A DNA stretch of 42,007 nt from an uncultured Dialister sp. (lineage in GTDB: Bacteria > Bacillota > Negativicutes > Veillonellales > Dialisteraceae). The stretch is taken from NCBI GenBank assembly GCA_934178345.1, contig CAKPQG010000020.1, positions 1 to 42,007 on the forward strand. Direction: 5' to 3'. A program made the translations under genes and the position numbers. Shown here piece by piece: positions 14,865 to 23,594 of the stretch (the stretch's first letter is position 1; every line of letters starts with the position of its first letter). A model generated the notes under the pieces. That model did no database searches and was not told the DNA's origin. It saw only the letters and a list, made by a program, of their open reading frames with translations.

Positions 14865-15257
14865 TTAACGTTTGGAGAACTGGCTTGCTTTTCTTGCTTT
14901 CTTGAGGCCGTATTTCTTACGTTCTTTCATTCTTGGATCACGGGTCAGGAGACCTGCGACTTTCAGAACTTTTCTGTAGTCTCCATCGACATCGAGGAGA
15001 GCACGGCTGATGCCATGACGGATAGCGCCAGCCTGGCCTGTACGTCCGCCGCCTTTTACGTTAGCGATGACGTCATATGCGGTGGTGGTGCCGGTCAGTT
15101 CGAGCGGCTGTTTAATGATCAGTTCGAGGGTTGCGAGATCGAAGTAATCCTTCAGATCACGGCCATTGATTGTGATGTTACCCTGTCCCGGTACCAGACG
15201 GACTCTGGCAACGGATGTTTTTCTGCGGCCAGTGCCGTAGTATGTAGCTTCTGCCAT
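14865..15257 (-). CDS. rpsI: 30S ribosomal protein S9
   Basis: Small-subunit ribosomal protein whose C-terminal tail reaches the P-site tRNA. At 130 residues it has the usual length: YGTGRRKTSVARVRLVPGQG, NGRDLKDYF, GGGRTGQAGAIRHGISRAL, and the end RDPRMKERKKYGLKKARKA..QFSKR with its conserved basic tail. It is the second gene of the rplM-rpsI operon, 22 bp after rplM, and is followed by an intrinsic terminator. The start ATG at 15257 has a GAAGG-type site upstream. Confidence 0.98.
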   Translation of the reverse strand: MAEATYYGTGRRKTSVARVRLVPGQGNITINGRDLKDYFDLATLELIIKQPLELTGTTTAYDVIANVKGGGRTGQAGAIRHGISRALLDVDGDYRKVLKVAGLLTRDPRMKERKKYGLKKARKASQFSKR

Positions 15258-15279
15258 TTCTTATTTCCTTCCCTTCTGG

Positions 15280-15720
15280 TTAACGGATATCAAATTTCAG
15301 TTCTTCAGGCTGCTGTGCTGCATGCGGATGTTCAGCGCCTGCGTATACGTGGAGCTTGCGGTACATCTGAGCACCGAGCTTGTTCTTCGGAAGCATGCCG
15401 CGGATAGCATGTTCTACGACCCATACCGGTTTTTCACGAAGAGCGTCGCCAGCTTTCTGGTATCTGTCGCCGCCGATGTATCCGGTGTAGTGGAAGTAAA
15501 CTTTCTTCAGTTCTTTTTTGCCGGAGAAAACGACTTTATCTGCGTTGATGATGATGACGTTGTCACCAGTGTCAACATGCGGTGTGTAGGTAGGTTTATT
15601 CTTGCCGGTCAGAACTTTGGCAACGCTGGCAGCCAGGCGGCCAACAGTCAGTCCTGCAGCATCAACGATATACCATTTGCGAGTGATGTTGCCCGCATTG
15701 GCCATGAATGTTGTTTTCAT
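15280..15720 (-). CDS. rplM: 50S ribosomal protein L13
   Basis: Early-assembling large-subunit protein. The 146 residues include MANAGNITRKWYIVDAAGLT, VGRLAASVAKVLTGKNKPTY, the DTGDNVIIINADKVVFSGKK segment and the AIRGMLPKNKLG signature region. The first ATG at 15720 (MKTTFMANAG) has AGAAGGAG about 10 bp upstream and is retained. First gene of the rplM-rpsI operon, with a consensus promoter about 90 bp upstream. The two are commonly paired in bacteria. Confidence 0.98.
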   Translation of the reverse strand: MKTTFMANAGNITRKWYIVDAAGLTVGRLAASVAKVLTGKNKPTYTPHVDTGDNVIIINADKVVFSGKKELKKVYFHYTGYIGGDRYQKAGDALREKPVWVVEHAIRGMLPKNKLGAQMYRKLHVYAGAEHPHAAQQPEELKFDIR

Positions 15721-15805
15721 TAGTAATGACTCCTTCTGAATAAAAAACAGAACCGCAAGATGTCATCCTTCCTCCGGGGCTAGTGGTTTCCGGACAAATC
15801 TCACA
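15721..15805 (-). promoter_or_regulatory. rplM 5' leader, candidate L13 autoregulatory leader
   Basis: The untranslated leader of about 85 nt contains TTTGTCCGGAAACCAC then AGCCCCGGAGGAAGG, which can pair in part. L13 leaders that bind the protein are known in Firmicutes; I cannot confirm that this one matches the consensus. Confidence 0.3.
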
Positions 15806-15811
15806 AGGAGT

Positions 15812-15840
15812 ATTATATAGTTTTTTATCGTGCGTGTCAA
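15812..15840 (-). promoter_or_regulatory. rplM-rpsI promoter
   Basis: A perfect consensus on the minus strand: TTGACA (15835-15840), 17-bp spacer, TATAAT (15812-15817). Confidence 0.9.
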
Positions 15841-15889
15841 ATGGTTTTTGAATGAAAATTTTTAAGGAAATTTCGAATGAAGGGATTAG

Positions 15890-16100
15890 GGAGCTCGAGT
15901 AACTGGTGACTTGTGACTGGTGACTTGAATACCACTTTCGGCATCGCCCCATATATAATTGCGGCGAAGCCGCCACCCCAATCTTGAAGTTTGAACGCAG
16001 AGATGAGTGACTAGTGACTTGTGACTGGTAGCTAGGGATTAGTGGCTAGGGATTAGGGATTGGGGATTAGGAGTGACTGGTGGCTGGTGACTGGGATTTC
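15890..16100. repeat. Two heptad arrays with module C between them
   Basis: 15896-15932 and 16005-16096 are GTGACTG/GGGATTA-type arrays. 15936-15977 is module C (CCACTTTCGGCATCGCCCCA, ATTGCGGCGAAGCCGCC). The gap 15841-16426 contains only repeats: this part, element D and module B/E. Confidence 0.8.
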
Positions 16101-16107
16101 TCCGGCA

Positions 16108-16254
16108 TCGTCATCCCGAGCGCAGCCGAGGGTCTTTACTGCACTGCGGGAATTAGCGTGTATGCGCCGAGGAAAAACAATGTCCTAGTGCTACCTCACA
16201 TCAGGCAATGACCGTTCTGCAATAAAGATCGAGAGCTACGCTCGAAATGACGAT
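16108..16254. repeat. 148-bp MITE-like element, copy 2 (element D)
   Basis: The ends are TCGTCATCCCGAGCGCAGCC and AGCTACGCTCGAAATGACGA. Relative to 1125-1272 it is inverted; cores such as GCGTGTATGCGCCGAGG and CTCACATCAGGCAATGA are shared. Confidence 0.75.
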
Positions 16255-16261
16255 GCGCCGC

Positions 16262-16420
16262 GCGAAGCGCTGTCAAAACTCCGCGGCGCTTCTGATTTTT
16301 ATGCGCCGCACCACCATTCCTAATTCCTCATTCCTAATTCCTCATTCGCGCAAAGCTTTCATTCATAATCAGTGGACGGAGCCGCCCAAGGAGCTAACCG
16401 TGAACCTTGAACCTTGAGCC
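16262..16420. repeat. Modules B and E, reversed
   Basis: CTCCGCGGCGCTTCTGATTT, ATGCGCCGCACCACC, a CCTAATTC tract, GCAAAGCTTTCATTC and heptads GAACCTT/GAACCTT run up to the purL terminator. Confidence 0.75.
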
Positions 16421-16426
16421 CTAAAC

Positions 16427-16459
16427 AAAAACGCTCCCGCATTCGCGAGAGCGTTTTTT
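16427..16459 (-). terminator. purL terminator
   Basis: AAAACGCTC/GAGAGCGTTTTTT hairpin 15 bp beyond the purL stop, with T-runs on both sides. Confidence 0.9.
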
Positions 16460-16473
16460 CTATGCATGAACTA

Positions 16474-19400
16474 TTAGCCCTTGAAGTACTTCACACCGGC
16501 TTCGAAGAGTGGCTGGTAGGTATCACCGGCGATGTTCTTTGCAACATTTAGGCCGCGGCGTTCGGTATGGCCCATCTTGCCAAGGACGCGTCCGTCAGGA
16601 CTGGTGATGCCTTCGACAGCCCAAGAGGATCCATTCGGATTGTAGCGGCTGTCGTAGGTCGGCTGGCCATCGGGCCCCACGTACTGGGTCGCGATCTGGC
16701 CATTGGCTGCGAGCGCACGGATCTGTTCATCAGAAGCGATGAAGCGGCCTTCGCCATGGCTGATGGCGATGGAGTGAAGGTCACCTGGCTGGCAGAGGGC
16801 GAGCCACGGGGACTTGGTCGATACGACCTTGGTCGTGACGAAGCGGGAAATATGACGGCCGAGCGTATTGAAGGTGAGCGTCGGTGCGTCATCGGTGAGC
16901 GGCTTGAATTCGCCATACGGTACGAGGCCGAGCTTGATCAGTGCCTGGAAACCGTTGCAGATGCCCATGGCAAGACCGTCTCTCACGTGAAGGAGCTGGT
17001 CCATGGCTTCCATGAGCTTCTGATTTCTGAATACAGCGGCAATGAATTTCCCGCTGCCGTCCGGTTCATCACCGGCGGAGAAACCGCCCGGGAACATGAC
17101 GATCTGCGCATGGCGGATGCGCTCTGCCATTTCATCGACGGAGTCCTTGAGTTCGGCTGCATCGCGATTTCTGAAGATGAAGATATCGCTGACCGCACCG
17201 GCACGTTCAAAGGCTCTCGCGCAGTCGACTTCACAGTTGTTGCCCGGCATGGTCGGGATGAAGACGCGCGGACGCGAAAGATTCGTATGGACATAGAACT
17301 GCGGGATGGCTTTCGTTTCCGGAAGAACCGGCGCTTCTTTCTGGATGTCTGCTGCGCGGCGCGGGAAGATCGGATCAAGCGTACCTTCATAGGAGCGCAG
17401 GAGCTCTTCGACGGCGATTTCTTCCCCGTAGAGCTTCATGCTGTCCCCGCCGACGGTGCCGAGGATCTTCGTGTGCGGCTGTTTGGCAAATTCCTGTGCC
17501 AGTTCTGGTGTCGTTTCTACAAGGATCGCGCCATAGAAATTGCTGAAGTATTTGAAGAGCGGCAGATTTTCGCCGAAGGTGACACCGAGCTTGTTGCCGA
17601 AAGCCATCTTGGCTGCGGTCACTGCGACGCCGCCGTGTTCGACCGCTTTCATCGCTGCGATGTGTCCGGCCTTCACTTCCTGATAGAGGAAATCCGCATG
17701 CGCTTTGAATACGTCAAGGAGCGGCATGCCGGCTTCATCCTTCGGCTGGCCGAAGAGGACGAGGACATCGCCCTCCTTCTTGAGCTCCTGGCTGACAGCT
17801 TCGGAGGCTTTCCCCGGAGCGATTGCGAAGGAAACGAGTGTCGGCGGGACGTGGATGTCATTGAAAGTACCGCTCATGGAGTCCTTGCCGCCGATCGCAC
17901 CAAGGCCGAGGTTTTCCTGCATATGGAAAGCACCGAGGAGTGCGGCCGCCGGTTTGCCCCAGCTGGTCTTGTCGGTGAGCTTTTCGAAGTATTCCTGCAG
18001 TGTCAGGTAGGCTTTTCTCCAGTCAGCCCCCATCGCTACGAGGCGGGCCACGGAGAGGAGTACGGCATAGGCTGCACCATGGAACGGGCTCCAGGATGCC
18101 AGATAGGGATCGAAGCCATGTGCCATGAAGCTGGCGCTGTCCGTCTCGCCTTTGCGGACCGGGAATTTCGCTACCATGCCGTCGGTCGGGGTCTTCTGGT
18201 ACTTGCCGCCGAATGGCATGAGTACGGTACCGGCGCCGATGGTGGAGTCGAAGCGTTCGGAGAGCCCCTGCTCCGAGCAGTTATTGAGATCTGCCATGGC
18301 GGAAAGCCAGGTCTTCTGGATGTCATGGATCTCTTCTTTATGGAAATAGCCAGCTTCATCCGGCTTTGCGATGTAGGCTTCCTTCACCTGCTGCGCGCCA
18401 TTCGTGTCGAGGAAATCTCTCGAAATGTCGACAATGGTGTCCCCTCTCCACTTCATGACGAGGCGGCGGGTATCGGTCACATCAGCCACGATGGTGGCTT
18501 CGAGGTTTTCTTCAGCGGCATAGCGGATGAACTGATCTGCGTCTTCTTTTCTGACGACGACCGCCATACGTTCCTGCGATTCGGAAATCGCCAGCTCAGT
18601 CCCATCAAGGCCTTCGTATTTCTTCGGTACTTTGTCAAGATTGATGTCAAGTCCGTCTGTCAGTTCACCGACAGCGACAGAGACACCGCCCGCGCCGAAG
18701 TCATTGCAGCGCTTGATGAGGCGGGTGACTTCCCCGCGACGGAAGAGGCACTGGATCTTTCTTTCCGTGATCGGATTCCCCTTCTGGACTTCTGCGCCGC
18801 AAGTCTCGATGGACTCGGTATTCAGCTCCTTCGAAGAGCCGGTCGCACCACCCATGCCGTCACGGCCCGTGCGGCCGCCGACCAGGATGACGACATCTCC
18901 GGGGGTCGGCGAGAGGCGGATGACATGGTCTTCCGGAGCTGCTGCGACGACGGCGCCGATTTCCATGCGCTTTGCCATGAAGCCCGGATGATAATATTCC
19001 TTGACCTCGCCGGTAGCAAGGCCGATCTGATTGCCGTAGGAGGAGTAGCCCTTGGCCGCTTCGACGACGATCTTTCTCTGCGGGAGCTTGCCTGCGAGCG
19101 TTTCAGAAAGCGGCATGCGCGGGTCTGCGGCACCCGTCACACGCATCGCCTGATACACATAGGAACGGCCGGAGAGAGGATCACGGATGCATCCGCCGAG
19201 GCAGGTCGCCGCTCCGCCGAATGGCTCGATCTCGGTCGGATGGTTGTGCGTTTCATTCTTGAAAAGGAGCAGCCAGTCTTCCTCGCCGTCGATCGTATCG
19301 ATCTTCACCTTGATGGTGCAGGCATTGATTTCTTCCGACTGATCCAGATTTTCCAGCTTCCCTTCCTTGCGGAGAGCCTTGACAGCCGCCGTTGCCATAT

Positions 19401-20223
19401 CCATCAGCGTCACCGGGCGCTTCGTGTCCTTGCCATAGATATGGATACGCGTCTCTTCGTAGTCTTTGAGTGCTTTGGAAATCGGGGCGGTAAAAGTGCC
19501 GTCTTCGACTTCGACAGAAGAGAGCTTCGTGGAGAAAGTGGTATGACGGCAGTGGTCGGACCAGTAGGTATCGAGCACACGGATTTCCGTCACAGTCGGA
19601 TCTCTCTTCTCTTCATCACGGAAATAGTCACGGATCATCGCCATGTCATCATGGCTCATAGCAAGGCCCATGTCAGCGATCAGAGCATCGATCCCTGCAT
19701 CATCCAGTGCGCAGACACCCTTGACAACGGGTACTGCCTTCGGGTCTTCGATGGGAAGATCCAGCGTTTCCGCAGGGGCGAGACTGGCTTCGCGGGACTC
19801 CACCGGATTCACAAGGAATTTCAGGATCTTCTCGCGGTCACCTTCTGCGAAATGTCCGTCAAAGGTATAGACCAGCGCACAACGTACACGCGCGCCGTCT
19901 TTTCCTGTAACGATCGTGAGGCACTGCTCCGCCGAGTCCGCTCTCTGGTCATACTGCCCCGGCAGGAATTCGACGCCGATGACGAGATCGCCCTTCGGCA
20001 GTTCTGTCTCTACACTGTCAACCGGCGGTTCAGAGAATACGGTCGAGACCGCCTTCTCATAGTCTTCTTCAGAGAGTCCATCGACATCGTAGCGATGATA
20101 GATCCCGCAGCCTTCGATGCGGTCTCCCAACACCTCTTTCAGCTCAGCCGTCAGGCTCTCTTCGCCCTGACGGAAACCAGCCTTCTTTCGTACATACAAA
20201 CGTCTGATATCAGACAAGTTCAA
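16474..20223 (-). CDS. purL: Phosphoribosylformylglycinamidine synthase (single-chain PurL)
   Basis: Catalyses the fourth step of purine synthesis: FGAR, glutamine and ATP give FGAM. It is the large one-chain form (about 1250 residues), not split into PurS/PurQ/PurL. The ATPase halves show LLFKNETHNHPTEIEPFGGA, GGRTGRDGMGGATGSSKE, RCNDFGAGGVSVAVGEL and LGAIGGKDSMSGTF. The C-terminal glutaminase domain shows MFPGGFSAGDEPDGSG, the nucleophile in GICNGFQALIKLG, and SHGEGRF. The frame is open to 20286, but conserved sequence begins at NLSDIRRLYVRKKAGF. I therefore prefer the TTG at 20223, behind GAGGAAGGGG; the next in-frame TTG at 20217 is also possible. It is monocistronic, with no other pur gene in the window. 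Confidence 0.95.
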   Translation of the reverse strand: MNLSDIRRLYVRKKAGFRQGEESLTAELKEVLGDRIEGCGIYHRYDVDGLSEEDYEKAVSTVFSEPPVDSVETELPKGDLVIGVEFLPGQYDQRADSAEQCLTIVTGKDGARVRCALVYTFDGHFAEGDREKILKFLVNPVESREASLAPAETLDLPIEDPKAVPVVKGVCALDDAGIDALIADMGLAMSHDDMAMIRDYFRDEEKRDPTVTEIRVLDTYWSDHCRHTTFSTKLSSVEVEDGTFTAPISKALKDYEETRIHIYGKDTKRPVTLMDMATAAVKALRKEGKLENLDQSEEINACTIKVKIDTIDGEEDWLLLFKNETHNHPTEIEPFGGAATCLGGCIRDPLSGRSYVYQAMRVTGAADPRMPLSETLAGKLPQRKIVVEAAKGYSSYGNQIGLATGEVKEYYHPGFMAKRMEIGAVVAAAPEDHVIRLSPTPGDVVILVGGRTGRDGMGGATGSSKELNTESIETCGAEVQKGNPITERKIQCLFRRGEVTRLIKRCNDFGAGGVSVAVGELTDGLDINLDKVPKKYEGLDGTELAISESQERMAVVVRKEDADQFIRYAAEENLEATIVADVTDTRRLVMKWRGDTIVDISRDFLDTNGAQQVKEAYIAKPDEAGYFHKEEIHDIQKTWLSAMADLNNCSEQGLSERFDSTIGAGTVLMPFGGKYQKTPTDGMVAKFPVRKGETDSASFMAHGFDPYLASWSPFHGAAYAVLLSVARLVAMGADWRKAYLTLQEYFEKLTDKTSWGKPAAALLGAFHMQENLGLGAIGGKDSMSGTFNDIHVPPTLVSFAIAPGKASEAVSQELKKEGDVLVLFGQPKDEAGMPLLDVFKAHADFLYQEVKAGHIAAMKAVEHGGVAVTAAKMAFGNKLGVTFGENLPLFKYFSNFYGAILVETTPELAQEFAKQPHTKILGTVGGDSMKLYGEEIAVEELLRSYEGTLDPIFPRRAADIQKEAPVLPETKAIPQFYVHTNLSRPRVFIPTMPGNNCEVDCARAFERAGAVSDIFIFRNRDAAELKDSVDEMAERIRHAQIVMFPGGFSAGDEPDGSGKFIAAVFRNQKLMEAMDQLLHVRDGLAMGICNGFQALIKLGLVPYGEFKPLTDDAPTLTFNTLGRHISRFVTTKVVSTKSPWLALCQPGDLHSIAISHGEGRFIASDEQIRALAANGQIATQYVGPDGQPTYDSRYNPNGSSWAVEGITSPDGRVLGKMGHTERRGLNVAKNIAGDTYQPLFEAGVKYFKG

Positions 20224-20334
20224 CACCCCTTCCTCGTTACTCGCCGGCGCAAAAGCGCAGGCTCCAGTCGGAAATGAAAAAGCCAATAATACATGTATAT
20301 TTTACCATAAGCGGGCAATGGGGAAGGATTAGAA

Positions 20335-20520
20335 ATTAGAGAGGGGTACAGGGATTAGGCGTCTCAAGTGACTAGTGATTTGAATACTACTTTCGGGCAT
20401 CGCCCCATATATACTCGCGGCAAAGCCGCCACCACCATTTCTCATTTCTAATTTCTAATTTCTCATTCGAACAAAGCTTTCATCCGCAATCAGTGAACGA
20501 GCCGCCCAAGAGGCTGACCC
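20335..20520. repeat. Composite repeat block, reversed
   Basis: A short heptad stretch (GTGACTA, GTGATTT), module C (CTACTTTCGGGCATCGCCCC, ATACTCGCGGCAAAGCCGCC), TTCTCATTTCTAA tracts, AAAGCTTTCATCCGC and GAGCCGCCCAAGAGGCTGACCC. It reaches the stop of the membrane-protein gene. Confidence 0.75.
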
Positions 20521-20521
20521 T

Positions 20522-21373
20522 TTATCTAAATATCCACTCCGTGACCTTTTCCCCGCCCCAGATCGCGATCCCTGTCAGCCAGAGGTCCGAGAGGAAGGGG
20601 AGCATCGGAAGGTAGGACGGATCCATATAGGCCTGCCAGCTTGCCTGCGGAAGATGGAGAGAGAGTACCATAGGGACATAGAGAAGCATCAGCCAGAAGA
20701 TCCCGCTGAAAGCACACACCGTGATGCGCCGGCCCTTCGTCCCGGAAAGCGCCAGAAAGAGATAGATGCCGAATGTCATCATGCCGAGGATGATTTTCCC
20801 GTAGAAGACAAAGCTGAAGACCTCCAGCAGAAAGAAGCTCGCCGTGAGAGGATCGAGGCGCATGCCATTCGCATAGTAGAGCCCCAGAAAGGAAAGAATG
20901 GCAAAGCCGGGAATCAGCCCGCTGAAATAAGCCGCGCCCAGCCAGACCTTCCAGCGTCCGCCTTTCTCCGCCATTTTCTCATAGAGAGCAGGAAGCACGT
21001 AGTCCAAAACGATCGCCGAGGCGGCAAAGAACGTCAGCACGGCAAAGAAAGCGATCGAGATCGGAATCGGACTTTCCTTGAAAGCCTTGTCTGCCATCGG
21101 CAGATAGCTCCAGAAAATGACCATCTGCAGGATGATGAAGGAGATCCAAAGCGGCAAATGCGCCGCCGCACGCAGCGCTCCCCACTCACTGCCATAGCCT
21201 TTCCGCTGGAAGAGGAAAAAAAGAAACGGCACCAGAAGCCCCATTCCCCAGTAAGCGAGCGTCCCCACTGCCATGGACTGCGCGGTGTGTACCAGAAATC
21301 CCCCGAAGCCCCAGGGAAGGATCCCCGCTAAGAGCCACAGCAGCTGATGAATGAAATTTTTATCTTTGATCAT
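20522..21373 (-). CDS. Multi-pass integral membrane protein, unknown function
   Basis: A 283-residue hydrophobic protein with about seven predicted membrane segments: for example LLWLLAGILPWGFGGFLVHT near the start, then YWGMGLLVPFLFFLF, WISFIILQMVIFW, IAFFAVLTFFAASAIVLDYV, FSGLIPGFAILSFLGLYY, IILGMMTFGIYLFLALSG and FSGIFWLMLLYVPMVLSL. I recognise no family motif and no charged catalytic pattern. I moved the start from the upstream GTG (21382) to the ATG at 21373, because that GTG is part of the GAGGTG ribosome-binding site 8 bp before the ATG. It is alone between repeat blocks, so context gives no hint. Confidence 0.75.
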   Translation of the reverse strand: MIKDKNFIHQLLWLLAGILPWGFGGFLVHTAQSMAVGTLAYWGMGLLVPFLFFLFQRKGYGSEWGALRAAAHLPLWISFIILQMVIFWSYLPMADKAFKESPIPISIAFFAVLTFFAASAIVLDYVLPALYEKMAEKGGRWKVWLGAAYFSGLIPGFAILSFLGLYYANGMRLDPLTASFFLLEVFSFVFYGKIILGMMTFGIYLFLALSGTKGRRITVCAFSGIFWLMLLYVPMVLSLHLPQASWQAYMDPSYLPMLPFLSDLWLTGIAIWGGEKVTEWIFR

Positions 21374-21409
21374 ATGTATCACCTCGATGGGGATTATTGT
21401 ATCACAGTT

Positions 21410-21655
21410 TCAGGGCTGGCGGCAGGGGGAAAGGGTTCAGGGTTAGCCCCTCGGGCGTGGTGCCCTTTGATTACGTGCGAAAGAGGGGGAGCGGGGGAGC
21501 AGGTTTAGAAGGGAGGGCGGTGGTGGTGCGGCGCATAAAATAAAAATATGGAAGCGCCGCGGAGGTTTGAAACTAGCGGTTTTCTCGTATCGCAAACCTA
21601 ATCCCTAGCCACTAATCCCTAGCTACCAGTCACAAGTCACCAGTCACTCATAATC
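21410..21655. repeat. Composite intergenic repeat block (E-B-A)
   Basis: GGGTTCAGGGTTAGCCCCTC, TTTGATTACGTGCGAAAGAG, GGTGGTGCGGCGCATAAAAT, GAAGCGCCGCGGAGGTTTGA, TTTTCTCGTATCGCAAACCT, then a heptad array. The gap 21383-21935 has no gene. Confidence 0.85.
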
Positions 21656-21697
21656 CCTGCTTTCAAACTTCAGGGGTGTAGCGTCGCTTCGCGCTTA

Positions 21698-21845
21698 TCG
21701 TCATTTCGAGCGAAGTCGAGAAATCCCTCTTGCACTGCAGAAGTCAGCGTGTATGCGCTAAGGAAAAACGATGTCTTAGTGCTGCCTCACATACGACAAT
21801 GAGCGTTCTGCAATGGAGATCTCTCGACTTCGCTCGAAAGGACGA
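21698..21845. repeat. 148-bp MITE-like element, copy 3 (element D)
   Basis: The ends are TCGTCATTTCGAGCGAAGTC and GACTTCGCTCGAAAGGACGA. Same orientation as 16108-16254, with shared core CAGCGTGTATGCGC and CTGCCTCACATACGACAATG. Confidence 0.75.
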
Positions 21846-21935
21846 CAGCGCGAAGCGCTATCTAAAAAAAGCGGCGAAGCCGCCACGAGAGCCATGAACC
21901 ATGAACCTTGAACCCTGAACCAAATGAAAGAAAAT

Positions 21936-21986
21936 AAAAAAGGGGCTGTGAAGAAATGAATCCTCATTTCTTCACAGCCCCTTTTT
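21936..21986 (-). terminator. DEAD-box helicase terminator
   Basis: A long near-perfect hairpin, AAAAAGGGGCTGTGAAGAAA paired with TTTCTTCACAGCCCCTTTTT. It ends 2 bp from the helicase stop. Confidence 0.9.
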
Positions 21987-21987
21987 C

Positions 21988-23250
21988 TCACTTCTTCTTT
22001 CCGTCTTCTTTCTTTCGTTTCTGTCTCATGTTCCGCCCCTTGTGCCCGAGCGCTTTGTGCTCTTTCTTCTTGGTCGGCTTGTACATGCCGGGCGTCACAA
22101 CTTTCTTCTTCGGTTTGCCTGCCTTCACGCGGCGGACATTCCCCTTCTCATCATAGCGGGTGATGGTCTCTTCGATGGATTTTTCCAGCTTCCGGAGAAG
22201 GAACCCATCCTCCGGCGTCGCATAGGTGATGGCAAGCCCCTTCGTACCGGCGCGGCCGGTACGGCCGATGCGGTGGATGTAGTACTCCAGATTTCTTGGA
22301 ATGCCATAGTTGAAGACATGCGTGATGCCTTCGACGTCAAGCCCGCGCGCCGCAATATCGGAAGCAACGAGCACCTGAATGCGTGCTTTTTCAAATTCGC
22401 GGATGACCTGATTTCTCTGGCTCTGGCTCATATCCCCATGGATCTCATCCACGATGAAGTCCGTCTCCTCCTGCAGCTTGCCGGCGAGCTCATGCGCTTC
22501 CTCACGGGTATTCGTGAAAACGACAGCCATGTACGGATTCATCTCCGTCAGATGACGGACGAGGAGCTTGAACTTGCGCGGGAGGGTCGTCTCATAGATG
22601 CGCTGCTCGACCGTCGAAGCTGTCGCTTTTTCTGCGACATCGATGAAAGCCGGGTGGCGCATATACTTTCTGGCGAGGCGCTTCGCATCGTCAGGCATCG
22701 TCGCAGAGAAGAGCAGGAGCTGGCGCTTCTTCGGCGTCTCGTCGATCAGGGCTTCGATATCTTCGCGGAAACCATTCGCCAGCATCTGATCCGCTTCATC
22801 CAAGATGACCGTCTTCACATTCGAAAGGTCGAGGCTCTTTCTGCGGATGTGATCCAAGAGACGCCCCGGTGTCCCGATGATGACATGCGGATCACGCTTC
22901 AGCTTCTGCAGCTGGTTCTCGATCGTGCGTCCGCCGATGATATCTGCCCCATCCACACCGCACTCGATGGCAAAGGGACGCATCACGTCGAAGACCTGCT
23001 TGGCCAGCTCGCGGGTCGGTGTCATGATAAGCACCTGCGTCATGGCTTTGTCTGTTTCTACACGCTGAATGACTGGCAGCAGATAGGCCAGCGTCTTCCC
23101 TGTCCCCGTCTGCGAACGACCGATCAGATCCCGGCCTTTGAAAGCGTTTGGGATCGCGGACATCTGGATGGGCGTCGGGGTCTTGATCCCCTGTGTCTTC
23201 AAAAGTTTCGTCAGCGTCTCATTCACGCCGAGCGCAGCAAATACGTTCAT
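21988..23250 (-). CDS. DEAD-box ATP-dependent RNA helicase
   Basis: Unwinds short RNA duplexes in ribosome assembly or mRNA decay. The 420 residues hold all DEAD-box motifs in order: a Q motif with Phe4 and PTPIQ (25-29), Walker A SQTGTGKT (46-53), PTRELAKQ, TPGRLLDH, DEAD near 149-152, SAT in LLFSATMP, then VVFTNTREEAHEL, VLVASDIAARGLDVEGI and YIHRIGRTGRAG near 320-331. A basic tail rich in lysine and arginine (about 370-420) probably binds RNA. It resembles the CshA/CshB and RhlE group; I do not assign a symbol. The ATG at 23250 has AGGAGG 5 bp upstream. Monocistronic with its own terminator. Confidence 0.95.
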   Translation of the reverse strand: MNVFAALGVNETLTKLLKTQGIKTPTPIQMSAIPNAFKGRDLIGRSQTGTGKTLAYLLPVIQRVETDKAMTQVLIMTPTRELAKQVFDVMRPFAIECGVDGADIIGGRTIENQLQKLKRDPHVIIGTPGRLLDHIRRKSLDLSNVKTVILDEADQMLANGFREDIEALIDETPKKRQLLLFSATMPDDAKRLARKYMRHPAFIDVAEKATASTVEQRIYETTLPRKFKLLVRHLTEMNPYMAVVFTNTREEAHELAGKLQEETDFIVDEIHGDMSQSQRNQVIREFEKARIQVLVASDIAARGLDVEGITHVFNYGIPRNLEYYIHRIGRTGRAGTKGLAITYATPEDGFLLRKLEKSIEETITRYDEKGNVRRVKAGKPKKKVVTPGMYKPTKKKEHKALGHKGRNMRQKRKKEDGKKK

Positions 23251-23299
23251 AGATCCTCCTGTAAATGGGTTGGTTGTATGGAAATACGTAATTTAAGGT

Positions 23300-23585
23300 T
23301 TATGGTTTATGGTTTGAGGGTTCAAGGTTCAGGGTTCAGGGTTAGCCCCCCCCGCAGCTCGCCCCTTGATTGCGTGCGAAAGAGGTTCAGCGGGTTCAAC
23401 GGGTTCAGAGGGTAGGGCGGGGGTGGTGCGGCGCATAAAAAATAGAAGCGCCGCGGAGGTTTGAAACTGGCGGTTTTCTCGTATCGCAAACCTAATCCCT
23501 AGCCACTAATCCCTAGCTACCAGTCACAAGTCACTAGTCACTCGAGCTTCCTAATCCCTAGCTACTAATCCTTAGTCACTGGCAG
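23300..23585. repeat. Composite intergenic repeat block (E-B-A)
   Basis: GGTTCAGGGTTCAGGGTTAG, CCCCTTGATTGCGTGCGAAA, GGTGGTGCGGCGCATAAAAA, GAAGCGCCGCGGAGGTTTGA, GCGGTTTTCTCGTATCGCAA, then heptads CCCTAGC, CACTAAT, TACCAGT, CACAAGT, CACTAGT. It fills the gap up to the stop of the secreted protein gene. Confidence 0.85.
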
Positions 23586-23594
23586 CCCCTTTTC

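Noticed and set aside
16567..20277. A 1236-residue open frame on the plus strand opposite purL
   Set aside because: It mirrors purL codon structure on the opposite strand, has no ribosome-binding site and no recognisable motif, while purL has all family motifs. GC-biased third positions keep the antisense frame open.
23488..23581. Telomere or eukaryotic contamination suggested by CCCTAAT-type repeats
   Set aside because: The heptads are interspersed among many bacterial genes on one contig and mixed with CACCAGT-type units. They are intergenic, not terminal.
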